Assembly: GCA_029068555.1 (NCBI GenBank)
Contig: JAIECJ010000035.1
Coordinates: forward strand, 1 to 34,388
Reading direction: 5' to 3'
Length of the DNA: 34,388 bases
DNA from: Lachnospiraceae bacterium
Lineage (GTDB): Bacteria; Bacillota; Clostridia; Lachnospirales; Lachnospiraceae
Part shown: in pieces, positions 15,109 through 23,522 of the stretch
Layout of the letters: each line of letters starts with the position of its first letter
Position numbering within the stretch: the stretch's first letter is position 1
Translations under genes and position numbers: made by a program
The notes under the pieces: model-generated
Databases searched by the model: none
What the model saw: the letters and a program-made list of their open reading frames with translations, nothing else
Told to the model about the DNA's origin: nothing

Positions 15109-16494
15109 ATGAGTAGTGAAGTAGGTGTAAAAACACAAGAAAATAAGATGGGTGTCATGCCTGTTGACAAGCTGCTTTTCAATATGTCCCTGCCAATGAT
15201 GATTTCCATGCTTGTCCAGGCGCTTTACAATATTGTGGATAGTATCTTTGTGGCTAAGTTAAGCGAGAACGCCCTAACGGCAGTATCGCTTGCATTCCCT
15301 ATACAGACACTTTTGATAGCGCTTGGAACAGGTACTGGTGTGGGCGTCAATTCTCTCCTTTCGAAACAACTAGGGGAGAAAAATTTCAAACAGGTAAGCA
15401 AGACTGCGATGAACGGAATTTTTTTGGCGCTTTTAAGCTATATTGCTTTTGTAATTGTGGGCATTGTGGGTGTCAGACCATTTTATGCAAGCCAGATTAA
15501 AGATGCAGATCCTGAAATACTTACGATGGGTGTACAGTACCTGACAATTGTGTGCGTATGTTCTTTTGGGTTATATGCGCAGCTTATTTTTGAAAAGCTT
15601 TTGCAATCCACAGGAAAGACCCTGTATTCTATGATAACACAGGCGGTCGGCGCAATCATTAATATTATTCTGGATCCGATAATGATTTTCGGACTATTTG
15701 GAATGCCAAAGCTTGGTGTTGCAGGCGCGGCAATTGCCACCGTAATTGGGCAGATTGTGGGAGGAACACTGGGACTGTATTTTAACATCAGAAAAAATAA
15801 AGAAATTGCGCTGTCGGTTAAAGGATTTCGGCCAGATGCGCATACGATTGGAAATATCTATAAAGTCGGTGTACCGTCTATTATTATGCAGGCAATCGGA
15901 TCGGTCATGACTTATGGGATGAATATGATACTGATTACGTTTTCGGCGACAGCGACAGCGGTATTCGGGGTATATTTTAAGCTGCAAAGCTTTTTCTTTA
16001 TGCCTGTATTCGGTCTGAATAACGGAATGATACCAATTGTGGCATATAATTATGGAGCAGGTAAGCGGAGCCGGTTGATCAAAGCCATAAAATGCAGTCT
16101 TGTGTATGCATTTGTACTGCTTTTTGTGGGATTTATCGTGTTTGAGACGGTTCCGGCAGCGCTGCTTGGGATGTTTGATGCATCTGAGGAGATGCTTGCT
16201 ATCGGCATTCCTGCACTGCGTATTATAGGAGTACACTTCCTGATTGCATGGTTTTGCATTATTGCGGGATCTGTGTTTCAGGCGCTTGGAAACGGCGTGT
16301 ACAGTCTTGTTGTATCAATTGCAAGACAGCTTGTGGTTTTGCTTCCGGCAGCATTTATTCTGGCAAGGCTTGGCGGACTTCATGCGGTCTGGTGGGCATT
16401 TCCAGTGGCAGAGGGAATGTCGCTTTGCGTGTCTGCTTTTTTTATGGTGACGATTAACAGAAAAGTTATCAGTAAGGTACCAGACAATGTCTGA
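15109..16494 (+). CDS. MATE family efflux transporter
   Basis: A 461-residue membrane protein with about twelve hydrophobic segments in two halves. The first half starts with SLPMMISMLVQALYNIVDSI followed by FVAKL, a signature of MATE antiporters of the DinF/NorM type, and GTGTGVGVNSLLSKQLGE follows. Such proteins export cationic drugs or metabolites using a Na+ or H+ gradient. AGGAGAACGA precedes the start, 23 bp after aspartate kinase, which suggests co-transcription. A role in exporting an aspartate-family amino acid or a related metabolite is only inference from position. Confidence 0.93.
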   Translation: MSSEVGVKTQENKMGVMPVDKLLFNMSLPMMISMLVQALYNIVDSIFVAKLSENALTAVSLAFPIQTLLIALGTGTGVGVNSLLSKQLGEKNFKQVSKTAMNGIFLALLSYIAFVIVGIVGVRPFYASQIKDADPEILTMGVQYLTIVCVCSFGLYAQLIFEKLLQSTGKTLYSMITQAVGAIINIILDPIMIFGLFGMPKLGVAGAAIATVIGQIVGGTLGLYFNIRKNKEIALSVKGFRPDAHTIGNIYKVGVPSIIMQAIGSVMTYGMNMILITFSATATAVFGVYFKLQSFFFMPVFGLNNGMIPIVAYNYGAGKRSRLIKAIKCSLVYAFVLLFVGFIVFETVPAALLGMFDASEEMLAIGIPALRIIGVHFLIAWFCIIAGSVFQALGNGVYSLVVSIARQLVVLLPAAFILARLGGLHAVWWAFPVAEGMSLCVSAFFMVTINRKVISKVPDNV

Positions 16495-16559
16495 TAAATT
16501 GTTAGTACAGTGAAAATTTAGTTTTGGATAGTTTGACGCAGAATATTTTTCTGAGCGTG

Positions 16560-16611
16560 CTGCTTCACAAACGCAGGCGTAGCGGTGGCTACGTCGAGGT
16601 TTGGGGAGTAG
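16560..16611. repeat. Imperfect 24-bp inverted repeat (dispersed-repeat type)
   Basis: CTGCTTCACAAACGCAGGCG continues to 16583 and pairs with 16588-16611 around a 4-nt GGTG turn, about 17 of 24 pairs, with the innermost GTAGC/GCTAC perfect. It begins 66 nt after the MATE stop and has no U-run. The 229-bp gap to the tRNA otherwise holds only the tRNA promoter and a small CGCAGAA/TTTCTGaGCG hairpin just upstream. Confidence 0.55.
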
Positions 16612-16646
16612 TGCTATATTGAGATTTATTATGTTTGAAAAAGTGA

Positions 16647-16675
16647 TTGACTTTCACAGTTACTTTTGGTAAACT
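16647..16675 (+). promoter_or_regulatory. tRNA-Leu promoter
   Basis: TTGACT (16647-16652) and TAAACT (16670-16675) with 17-nt spacing, ending 48 nt before the mature tRNA. Confidence 0.65.
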
Positions 16676-16723
16676 ATAGAAGCACATTTGGCAGATGTCT
16701 GCCAGATGCGTGAACATGCAAAT

Positions 16724-16803
16724 GCGGATATGGCGGAATTGGCAGACGCGCCAGATTTAGGTTCTGGTGGGCGACCGTGCAGGTTCAAGTCCTGTTATCC
16801 GCA
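16724..16803 (+). tRNA. tRNA-Leu (anticodon UAG)
   Basis: A class II tRNA. The 7-bp acceptor stem GCGGATA/TATCCGC is perfect, followed by a D arm, the anticodon stem CCAGA/TCTGG enclosing TTTAGGT (anticodon TAG), a short variable arm, the T arm with loop TTCAAGT, and discriminator A. CCA is not encoded. The long-variable-arm layout and the TAG anticodon identify leucine (CUN codons). A strong terminator follows directly, so it is a single-gene unit. Confidence 0.95.
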
Positions 16804-16808
16804 GCGGA

Positions 16809-16835
16809 AGAACGCTTAAAATGAGCGTTCTTTTT
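16809..16835 (+). terminator. Terminator of the tRNA-Leu unit
   Basis: AGAACGCT/AGCGTTCT 8-bp perfect stem with a 7-nt loop followed by TTTT. Confidence 0.85.
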
Positions 16836-17043
16836 ATTTGGATGGCATTTCGTGCTGCAAAGTTTGCAAAAATGGTCATTCGCTATGCCGTTCATTACTT
16901 TCGCTTATCTGATAGTGTGCGGCGGTACGCTTGCTTCAATACGGTAATGGAACTTCATCCGCCGTGCTGCATAATGTAACCATCTATTACAAAAACTATT
17001 AATAATGAAAAACAGGGCGATATAGTATATAGAATATCAGGAG
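16836..17043. other. Gene-free stretch after tRNA, possible dispersed repeat
   Basis: No believable gene; the only frame open through it starts inside the tRNA. The segment 16845-16980 is GC-richer than its flanks and holds short self-complementary words (GTGCGGCGG with CCGCCGTGC, TTCATTAC with GTAATGGAA). It has the look of an intergenic repeat rather than unique spacer, but no second copy is in the window. Confidence 0.35.
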
Positions 17044-17214
17044 ATGAAAAGGGGCAGAGGAAAAAACTTGTTTCAGTCCTATCCGGAATGTCAGTATAAA
17101 GTGTTCGATAGGTGGATGGAAGAAAATATGGATGGACTTTCTGAGGAAACTTGCGCAAAGATTCGGGTCTCAAAAAATGGAAGAAAAGCATTTCCGTACA
17201 TGGGTTTATTGTAA
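17044..17214 (+). CDS. Hypothetical 56-residue protein
   Basis: A small ORF in the 400-bp gap before tdk. It encodes MKRGRGKNLFQSYPECQYKV, then a charged helix-like middle (FDRWMEENMDGLSEETCAKI) and ends RKAFPYMGLL. The base composition by codon position looks like real coding, and the amino acids are not those of a random frame. AGGAG lies right against the ATG, too close to be ideal. I do not recognise a family. It could be the end of a larger decayed gene or a genuine small protein. Confidence 0.45.
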   Translation: MKRGRGKNLFQSYPECQYKVFDRWMEENMDGLSEETCAKIRVSKNGRKAFPYMGLL

Positions 17215-17235
17215 TGTTTAGGGAGGATATTTTTC

Positions 17236-17805
17236 GTGGCAAAGTTATATTTTTATTACGGTGCGATGAACAGTTCCAAAACCGCAAACGCGCTGATGAC
17301 GCATTTTAACTATCAGGAGGTAGGACAAAAAGCGCTGTTATGCAAGACGGAGACCGATAAACGTGATGGGGAGCGGGTGATACGCTCACGCATCGGTCTG
17401 GAAATGGGGTGCGTGTTTTTGAGTGAACTGATGCAGATGTCAGAGAAGGAAATCAAGTCCTATGACTGTATTATTGTGGATGAAGTACAGTTTGCCACAA
17501 GAGAACAGATTGATTTCCTTTCGGACATTGTTGATTTTATGGAGGTGCCTGTCGTGTGTTATGGACTACGTACAGACTTCCAAAACAAATTGTTTTCTGG
17601 AAGCGAACGGCTGATAGCGATTGCAGATTGCATACAGGAGATTAAGACCGTATGCTGGTGTGGCAGAAAGGCTACATGCAATGCGCGTTTTAACGACAAT
17701 GGTATTGTGCGCGACGGGGAGCAGGTCGTACTTGGCGCCAATGATAGTTATGTGGCACTATGCCGAAAGCATTTCAAGCTTGGCATGATAAGACCAGTCA
17801 ATTAA
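17236..17805 (+). CDS. tdk: Thymidine kinase
   Basis: A 189-residue type II thymidine kinase that makes dTMP from thymidine with ATP in the salvage pathway. The P-loop is in YYGAMNSSKTANAL at the N-terminus, the Mg-binding VDEVQF lies near residue 84, and the lasso/zinc region has the Cys pairs of CWCGRKATC and a later YVALCRKH. The start is GTG with GGGAGG 9 nt upstream. The last 8 nt overlap the convergent CYTH gene. Confidence 0.95.
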   Translation: MAKLYFYYGAMNSSKTANALMTHFNYQEVGQKALLCKTETDKRDGERVIRSRIGLEMGCVFLSELMQMSEKEIKSYDCIIVDEVQFATREQIDFLSDIVDFMEVPVVCYGLRTDFQNKLFSGSERLIAIADCIQEIKTVCWCGRKATCNARFNDNGIVRDGEQVVLGANDSYVALCRKHFKLGMIRPVN

Positions 17806-18289
17806 ATTTTTTCCTGCTCATGGCTGAGTTATGATACTCAGCGTTGTATGTGACGTCCTCGTCAAACCATTCTGGAGGGATAAAGGCATTTGCCATTTCC
17901 TCACTTGTAAATTCAACTTCAGCCATGACAAGTGGTGAAAAAGGCGGCGCGAATACGTCAAGCTCTATGGAAAGACTGGGGGGTGATATCGGATGGAAGC
18001 CGTCGGTAAATTGTGGGTTTTCAATTGGAATGATAAATCTTTTTTTTGATATGATGTTTCCGTCAGCTTTTGCGAGCAGATGTCTGTAAGATTTCTCGTC
18101 AAGCGGGAGATTGTACTCTTCGCGGGACATCAGACCACTCCCTTTGTATGTGAGGCAGTACGAATTATCTGTTTTACGAATCCGTATTACTGGAGCTGTA
18201 TTCAGATAAGCCTGCTCGATAATTTTACAGGGATAACTCTCAAGATTTTCAGGCAGTTTTTTGAGTGTGTACTTTTTTTCGATTTCCAT
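17798..18289 (-). CDS. CYTH domain protein (triphosphate tunnel metalloenzyme family)
   Basis: A 163-residue protein starting MEIEKKYTL, which contains the diagnostic ExExK motif at residues 2-6. Paired charged strands follow, as in the tunnel fold: IRIRKTD, LTYKGSG, REEYNLPL, SKKRF, SIELDVF and MAEVEF. Members hydrolyse inorganic triphosphate or act on nucleotide or thiamine triphosphates; which one applies here cannot be told. The motif at the extreme N-terminus fixes ATG 18289 rather than the upstream in-frame TTG at 18325. It is convergent with tdk. Confidence 0.88.
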   Translation of the reverse strand: MEIEKKYTLKKLPENLESYPCKIIEQAYLNTAPVIRIRKTDNSYCLTYKGSGLMSREEYNLPLDEKSYRHLLAKADGNIISKKRFIIPIENPQFTDGFHPISPPSLSIELDVFAPPFSPLVMAEVEFTSEEMANAFIPPEWFDEDVTYNAEYHNSAMSRKKFN

Positions 18290-18412
18290 GTTATCCAATT
18301 TTTCTGTCCTATCGCAGCGATGCAATCATTGCGGCTGCGTCCTTTCTAAAATTTAATTTTCTGAATTCTATCGTATCTTTTTTTGCACAGAAAAACAAGA
18401 CATAAAAAGTAA

Positions 18413-18452
18413 TTTATAGGAAACGGCAAATACTTTTGTCGTTTCCTATAAA
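18413..18452 (-). terminator. Strong hairpin between CmpB-type and CYTH genes
   Basis: Two 18-nt arms (18413-18430 and 18435-18452) pair with one G-U and a 4-nt loop. On the minus strand it is followed by TTACTTTTTATG, so it could end transcription of the gene at 18559-19176 before the CYTH gene. On the plus strand there is no U-run. Confidence 0.55.
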
Positions 18453-18468
18453 ACATAAAGTCTTAAGC

Positions 18469-18515
18469 GAGCGTGTTTGTAAAATGCTTTTTGACAGATG
18501 TGTGTCAAAGTTTTG
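18469..18515. repeat. Diverged end of the GTGTTTGAA-type inverted-repeat element
   Basis: This stretch (GAGCGTGTTTGTAAAATGCT and onward to TGTGTGTCAAAGTTTTG) aligns with the reverse complement of the right end of the element at 34190-34388, with roughly 80 percent identity over 43 nt by eye. Only one end is present. It lies between two minus-strand genes, next to the 18-bp hairpin. Confidence 0.6.
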
Positions 18516-18558
18516 CTTTACCAATTTACAATCGGAGAAATACACAATTCAGAATGTG

Positions 18559-19176
18559 TCAGTTATGATTATAAATGAAAAAAATTATCACAGCGCTGCT
18601 GATGTGATTTCCGGTATTGGGCTGCATGACAGAATAGGCGGCATCTATTACAAAAAGCAGAATAAAAAGGAGACACAATGTCACACGGAGCCTGATTGTC
18701 ATATGGTGGTAAAACTTGTTGAAAACCGGTTGAAGGACGCAGATAAGGAGAACGCCGCCAAGTCCGAAGCAGACAGTGCTTGTAAGGCAGACATAGCCGT
18801 TGAGGTTCAATAAATGTCCGCTGTAATCCCACCAGCGAATACCCCATTTCCACTCAAGCCATGCTCCGGCGAAATATTCGAGCAGCGTGCAGAGTGTGGC
18901 AGAACAAATAAAGACCCAGACTGTTTTCTTTCGCAGCTTGTGGAGAAGCAAAAACAGCATAATACCGCCAACGCCGTAAATGGGCAGGCAGGGTCCCTGA
19001 TAAACGCCTCTGTTCACAAAAGTATGTGCGGTAATCAGATAAAGCAGCACTTCCCAAAGCCATCCGGCAAAGGCGGTGGCAAAAAATAATAGTGCATAAT
19101 AGTCAAATGGGCGTACAATCCTTTTTTTTATGCCGGTTTTTATAGTTGTGTCAGATTTCGTGTTATGTCGTTTCAT
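18559..19176 (-). CDS. Putative CmpB-type ABC transporter membrane protein (PF06541-like)
   Basis: A 205-residue membrane protein with five to six hydrophobic segments. The features GWLWEVLLYLI, then NRGVYQGPCLPIYGVGG, then the EYFAGAWLEWKWGIRWWDYS block and NLNGYVCLTSTVCFGLGG are those of the 'putative ABC-transporter type IV' family common in Firmicutes. No ATPase partner is adjacent and the function is unknown. It is on the minus strand, divergent from the phosphohexomutase gene, with a weak ribosome binding site. Confidence 0.85.
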   Translation of the reverse strand: MKRHNTKSDTTIKTGIKKRIVRPFDYYALLFFATAFAGWLWEVLLYLITAHTFVNRGVYQGPCLPIYGVGGIMLFLLLHKLRKKTVWVFICSATLCTLLEYFAGAWLEWKWGIRWWDYSGHLLNLNGYVCLTSTVCFGLGGVLLICVLQPVFNKFYHHMTIRLRVTLCLLFILLFVIDAAYSVMQPNTGNHISSAVIIFFIYNHN

Positions 19177-19304
19177 ATCTCATAGTCTTTCTTGAACAGG
19201 GGGATTCAATCACGGAAAGACAGTTATTTAATATTTCCTTTTTATGTAAATTATGATATAATGGTTGCGAAGAATGAACCTGTTCACTCGGCGAACGACG
19301 AATG

Positions 19305-19335
19305 TTGATCATAAATCGAAGATTTATGATATAAT
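19305..19335 (+). promoter_or_regulatory. Candidate mutase promoter containing a palindrome
   Basis: TATAAT (19330-19335) has TTGATC 19 nt upstream (19305-19310). The spacer is almost filled by the perfect inverted repeat CATAAATC-GAA-GATTTATG (19310-19328). A second TATAAT in the same TATGATATAATG context lies at 19257-19262. One of the two probably serves the mutase gene, and the palindrome may be an operator. Confidence 0.45.
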
Positions 19336-19386
19336 GTCGCCAGCTATTAAATAAATTTTTATTATACAACGTAGGAGGAGAAAAAG

Positions 19387-20889
19387 ATGGCAGATATAAT
19401 GAAGCTTCAAAATGGAAGCGATATTCGCGGAATTGCCTGTGAAGGAGTTGCGGGAGAGAACGTGAACCTCACAGAGGAAGCGGGGAATCTGATTGGCGGC
19501 GGATTTGTCAGATGGCTTGCGGACAAGAAAGGGAAGAAAGTGCAGGAGCTGCGAATCGGTATTGGGCATGATTCGCGCATTACTGCAGACAGCCTCTTTG
19601 CGGCAGCGGCAAAGGGAATTGTGGCAGCAGGCGCAAAGGTCTATGACTGTGGACTGGTATCAACACCATCCATGTTTATGACAACTGTGTTTGAGGAGTT
19701 TGCGTTTGACGGCTCCATCATGATTACGGCAAGTCATCTTCCTTTTAATAGGAACGGGTATAAGTTTTTTGACAGGGACGGCGGACTAGAACATGATGAT
19801 ATTACAAAGGTGCTCGAAATAGCGGCAGCGCTTGAGATGACGGACGCGGATTTGTCAACAGTGGAAAAAGTTGACTCTATTTCCGTATATTGTGCATTTT
19901 TGCAGGAAAAGATAAAAAAGAGCATTAACGCGGGAGATTATGATAAGCCGCTTGCGGGTCTGCACATTGTAGTAGATACAGGAAACGGCGCAGGTGGATT
20001 TTTTGTGGAGAAAGTGTTGAACCCCCTTGGTGCAGACACATCAGGAAGTCAGTTCTTAGAGCCTGACGGACATTTTCCCAATCATATTCCCAATCCTGAG
20101 AACAAGGAGGCGATGGAGGCAGTCAGGCAGGCGGTGCTTAAGAATAAGGCTGACCTTGGCATCATTTTTGACACAGACGTAGACAGAATGTCGGCTGTGC
20201 TTCCAAACGGGGACGAAGTGAACAGAGATGCCATTATTGCGATGATGACGGCCATTATTGCGGAGGATTATCCGGGAGGAACCATTGTGACAGATTCTGT
20301 CACGAGCGACAGGCTGACACGCTTTATAGAAAGTATCGGCATGAAGCATCACAGATATATGAGAGGTTACAAGAATGTTATCAATGAGTCCATACGCCTC
20401 AATACTGCGGGGATTGTATCACCACTTGCGATTGAAACTTCCGGTCACGGTGCACTCAGTGAGAACTATTTCCTTGACGACGGTGCATACATGGCGGTAA
20501 AACTTCTGATAGCGCTCGCAAAGGCGGCAAAGGAGAACAAGGTACTGTCATCCTTTATTGAGAAAATGGAAAAGGGATTCGAAGAGCGGGAGTACCGTTT
20601 CAAGATACAGGGTGATGATTTTAAGGCATACGGTACAGAGGCGCTGAATACCTTTGAGGAGAGGGCAAGAGCAAAGGGATTCAATATTGCACCTAATTCT
20701 TATGAGGGTGTGCGTATTTCGTTTGACACAGAGGAGGCAAAGGGCTGGCTGCTGCTGCGCCTGTCTCTTCATGATCCGCAGATGCCGCTCAATATAGAAG
20801 GCGTCAGGGCAGGAGACTGTGATAAGCTATTTGATATTGTGACAGGACTTCTTGATGGATTTGACAGGCTGGTTATACCTGAAAAATAA
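19387..20889 (+). CDS. Phosphohexomutase (phosphomannomutase/phosphoglucomutase family)
   Basis: A 500-residue alpha-D-phosphohexomutase that moves phosphate between C1 and C6 of a hexose phosphate. The four expected motifs are visible: the phosphoserine loop [16 protein letters not shown] (Ser near residue 117), the metal loop FDTDVDRM, the sugar loop [18 protein letters not shown], and a C-terminal phosphate-binding region (YEGVRISF near residue 438). The active-site loop reads TASHLP where many relatives have TASHNP. The choice between mannose and glucose substrate cannot be made by eye. GTAGGAGGAG precedes the start. ispF follows 41 bp downstream. Confidence 0.92.
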   Translation: MADIMKLQNGSDIRGIACEGVAGENVNLTEEAGNLIGGGFVRWLADKKGKKVQELRIGIGHDSRITADSLFAAAAKGIVAAGAKVYDCGLVSTPSMFMTTVFEEFAFDGSIMITASHLPFNRNGYKFFDRDGGLEHDDITKVLEIAAALEMTDADLSTVEKVDSISVYCAFLQEKIKKSINAGDYDKPLAGLHIVVDTGNGAGGFFVEKVLNPLGADTSGSQFLEPDGHFPNHIPNPENKEAMEAVRQAVLKNKADLGIIFDTDVDRMSAVLPNGDEVNRDAIIAMMTAIIAEDYPGGTIVTDSVTSDRLTRFIESIGMKHHRYMRGYKNVINESIRLNTAGIVSPLAIETSGHGALSENYFLDDGAYMAVKLLIALAKAAKENKVLSSFIEKMEKGFEEREYRFKIQGDDFKAYGTEALNTFEERARAKGFNIAPNSYEGVRISFDTEEAKGWLLLRLSLHDPQMPLNIEGVRAGDCDKLFDIVTGLLDGFDRLVIPEK

Positions 20890-20930
20890 TAAGGACTTGT
20901 TGTTTTGCATTTGGCAGAATGGAGATTGAG

Positions 20931-21512
20931 ATGAGAATAGGAATGGGATATGATGTGCACCGTCTGGTCGAGGGAAGACCCCTCGTTATAGGCGGTGTGG
21001 CGATACCATATGAGTTTGGGCTGCTGGGACACTCTGATGCGGATGTGTTGCTGCACGCCATAGCGGATGCGCTTTTGGGAGCCGCTGCGCTTGGTGATAT
21101 CGGAAAGCATTTTCCTGATACAGATTCCACATACAACGGGATTTCAAGCATAATACTGCTTGAAAAAGTGGGAAAATTGTTGGAGGAAAATATGTTCTAT
21201 ATAGAAAACATTGATGCGACAATTATTGCACAGGCGCCGAAAATGCGTCCGCATATTGACCAAATGCGTGAAAACATTGCAAATGCACTGGGAATTGATG
21301 TTGCGCAGGTTAATGTAAAGGCAACGACAGAGGAAGGCCTTGGATTTACGGGTGAAGGAGCGGGGATTTCTTCACAGGCGGTATGTATGCTTACCAGTCC
21401 GAGAGAGATGGCTACTATGGAGGCAGCGGCAGCAAAGGAGCAGCCGGAGACAGGGCGTCCCTGTGACAGCTGTTCAGGATGTTCGCTCCTGCGCTCTGGA
21501 AAAGAAGTGTAG
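20931..21512 (+). CDS. ispF: 2-C-methyl-D-erythritol 2,4-cyclodiphosphate synthase with C-terminal Cys-rich tail
   Basis: IspF, fifth enzyme of the MEP isoprenoid pathway, forming the cyclodiphosphate and releasing CMP. With the start at ATG 20931 the metal ligands fall at D8, H10 (GYDVHR) and H42, the same numbers as in the E. coli enzyme. GGAG lies upstream, which favours this start over ATG 20919. [20 protein letters not shown] marks the substrate-binding end of the core. The core ends near residue 158, but the protein continues about 35 residues, with an Ala/Glu-rich linker and a [11 protein letters not shown] motif, so it has a CxxCxxC tail not usual for IspF. No ispD is adjacent. Confidence 0.95.
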   Translation: MRIGMGYDVHRLVEGRPLVIGGVAIPYEFGLLGHSDADVLLHAIADALLGAAALGDIGKHFPDTDSTYNGISSIILLEKVGKLLEENMFYIENIDATIIAQAPKMRPHIDQMRENIANALGIDVAQVNVKATTEEGLGFTGEGAGISSQAVCMLTSPREMATMEAAAAKEQPETGRPCDSCSGCSLLRSGKEV

Positions 21513-21521
21513 AGGGAAACA

Positions 21522-22730
21522 TTGCATATGGAGCAGGTAATAGGGGAGCGGGAAGCAGAACAGGAAATCAGGGGCAGAATAGAAACGGAATTTGATGTTA
21601 CGGTGCTGCGCGATGCGTCTGTCCAAATTACGAAAAATCTCTGGAGTGATATATTTCCGGAAATTTCCAGTCAGCTGCTGGAAGATTATTGTGGACGGAG
21701 AACGGATAAAAATGCTGTCTTTGCAGTGACAGGCGATGAGATACAGTCAATGTTGTATCTTACATCTTACGCTGCAGCGCTTCGCAGAAATCCCTCGGCT
21801 CTGCGTACAAAACGTCTGCCGTGTATGACCGACATTGCGCGTGTGGAAACAAATCTTATCAGTATGGCATTCACAAAGGAAGCATATCGGAACAGCGGCT
21901 ATATGAGGCGGCTTATGTCAGGGGCATTGAAATATCAGGAACAGATGAATATACCTCTGTGCTTTGTGGACACGGATGAGGGAAAATTTTTTGAACATTT
22001 CGGATTTCACTATATTTATGACAGACCATCATATAGGTTAAACACTGATGTGATTTCGGCGGAAATGCTGGAGAGGGCAGCGAAGGGCGAAACAATATTG
22101 CTGAATGCACAGAATACTGTATTGAAAGTGGCGGACAGCGGCAGTCTTCTCTCACTGGCACATTTTGTCAATGCGAATCTGTGCAGGCGCTATGGATTCT
22201 TTATTATCAGAAGTGCGGCATATTACGAGCGGTTCAGAAAAGAGCTGCAGAGTACTGGCGGAGACCTGTTTCTGATTTTGGAAAACGGACAGATAACAGG
22301 GTATTTTGCGTATACAAAAAGTGAGAATAGTAACATCCGTGAGGCTGTTTTTGCAAATCAGTCTGACCAGGAACAGTATCTTTCAAAAAACGGGGACAGA
22401 AAACCTGCTGTCATGGCAAGAATCATCAACCTGACCGAAATGTTAAGACATATATCCGGAAACGGGAAAACGACAATAGCCATCAGGCTTAGCGATCCTG
22501 TGATTGCAAAAAATGATGGGGATTTTATATGGTATCTCGATGAGGCGGGAAGCTATATGGAACGTGTGAAGCAGTCGCAAAATGGCGCGGATGCTTCAAT
22601 AAGACCAGAAGTAAGCGCGACGATAGGTGAATTTACGGCGTTTATTTTTGAGTATATAACATTGAAACGAAATGCGAAGTTTGATAATATATACCTGGCA
22701 GGGCCAGTTTGGATGGACGAAAAGTATTAA
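21522..22730 (+). CDS. GNAT family N-acetyltransferase, Eis-like
   Basis: About 400 residues. The N-terminal third is a GNAT fold with IARVETNLISMAFTKEAYRN and SGYMRRLMSGAL, the acetyl-CoA-binding loop region, then IPLCFVDTDEGKFFEHFGFH. A second, more diverged acetyltransferase-like part and a C-terminal SCP2-like end follow, the layout of Eis-type proteins. The acceptor substrate is unknown. It starts 10-16 bp after ispF: GAGG suits TTG 21522 (spacing 6) better than ATG 21528 (spacing 12), and either is possible. Confidence 0.82.
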   Translation: MHMEQVIGEREAEQEIRGRIETEFDVTVLRDASVQITKNLWSDIFPEISSQLLEDYCGRRTDKNAVFAVTGDEIQSMLYLTSYAAALRRNPSALRTKRLPCMTDIARVETNLISMAFTKEAYRNSGYMRRLMSGALKYQEQMNIPLCFVDTDEGKFFEHFGFHYIYDRPSYRLNTDVISAEMLERAAKGETILLNAQNTVLKVADSGSLLSLAHFVNANLCRRYGFFIIRSAAYYERFRKELQSTGGDLFLILENGQITGYFAYTKSENSNIREAVFANQSDQEQYLSKNGDRKPAVMARIINLTEMLRHISGNGKTTIAIRLSDPVIAKNDGDFIWYLDEAGSYMERVKQSQNGADASIRPEVSATIGEFTAFIFEYITLKRNAKFDNIYLAGPVWMDEKY

Positions 22731-22760
22731 AAATTTGTAGACAAACAGGAGGGATACAGT

Positions 22761-23483
22761 ATGTCACTTGTTACGACGCCGCACATTAATGCCGATAAGG
22801 GGGCTTTTGGGAAGACGGTGCTGATGCCCGGAGACCCGCTGCGCTCAAAGTTTATCGCAGAAAATTTTCTTGAAAATGCAGTCCTTGTTAATAATATCAG
22901 AGGTATACAGGGGTATACGGGAACCTATAAGGGGGTAAAGGTTAGCGTTATGGCGAGCGGTATGGGTATGCCGACTATCGGGATTTATTCGTATGAGCTT
23001 TTCAACTTTTTTGATGTGGAGAATATACTAAGAATAGGATCGACGGGCGCGATGCAGGGGAAAGTAAAAGTGCGCGACATCGTATTTGGAATGGGCGCAT
23101 GCACAAATTCCAACTATGCGTGCCAGTACGGTCTGGGAGGCACATTTGCCCCGATTGCAAGCTATCCGCTTCTCAAAGAGGCGGTTGCGCAGGCGGATAG
23201 GATGGGCGCGCGTTATCATGTGGGAAATATTCTTTCGTCAGATACTTTTTACAATGATGACAAGACGGTGAGTGAAGGCTGGCAGAAAATGGGCGTCCTC
23301 TGTGTTGAGATGGAGGCGGCGGCGCTGTACATGAACGCGGCGAGATGCGGCAAAAATGCGCTTGCAATACTCACGGTTTCCGACAGTCTGGTGACAGGGG
23401 AGGAGACGACAGCCGAGGAGCGTCAGAATTCCTTTACGCAGATGATGGAAATTGCGCTGGGCACAGCCGTGAGCCTTGGATAA
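22761..23483 (+). CDS. deoD: Purine-nucleoside phosphorylase, DeoD type
   Basis: A 240-residue hexameric-type phosphorylase that cleaves purine nucleosides with phosphate to free base and (deoxy)ribose-1-phosphate. The N-terminal VLMPGDPLRSKFIAENFL, the GSTGAMQGKVKVRDIVFG loop, VEMEAAALYMNA and the catalytic-Asp SDSLVTGEE are all family hallmarks. AGGAGG is well placed. It is probably in the same transcript as the acetyltransferase gene 30 bp upstream. Confidence 0.96.
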   Translation: MSLVTTPHINADKGAFGKTVLMPGDPLRSKFIAENFLENAVLVNNIRGIQGYTGTYKGVKVSVMASGMGMPTIGIYSYELFNFFDVENILRIGSTGAMQGKVKVRDIVFGMGACTNSNYACQYGLGGTFAPIASYPLLKEAVAQADRMGARYHVGNILSSDTFYNDDKTVSEGWQKMGVLCVEMEAAALYMNAARCGKNALAILTVSDSLVTGEETTAEERQNSFTQMMEIALGTAVSLG

Positions 23484-23522
23484 GAATATTTAGGAATATA
23501 AAAGTCTCAACGGAGGCACAAG

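Noticed and set aside
16767-16979. 70-codon frame starting inside tRNA-Leu
   Set aside because: It starts within the tRNA and reads through the terminator; no translation signal.
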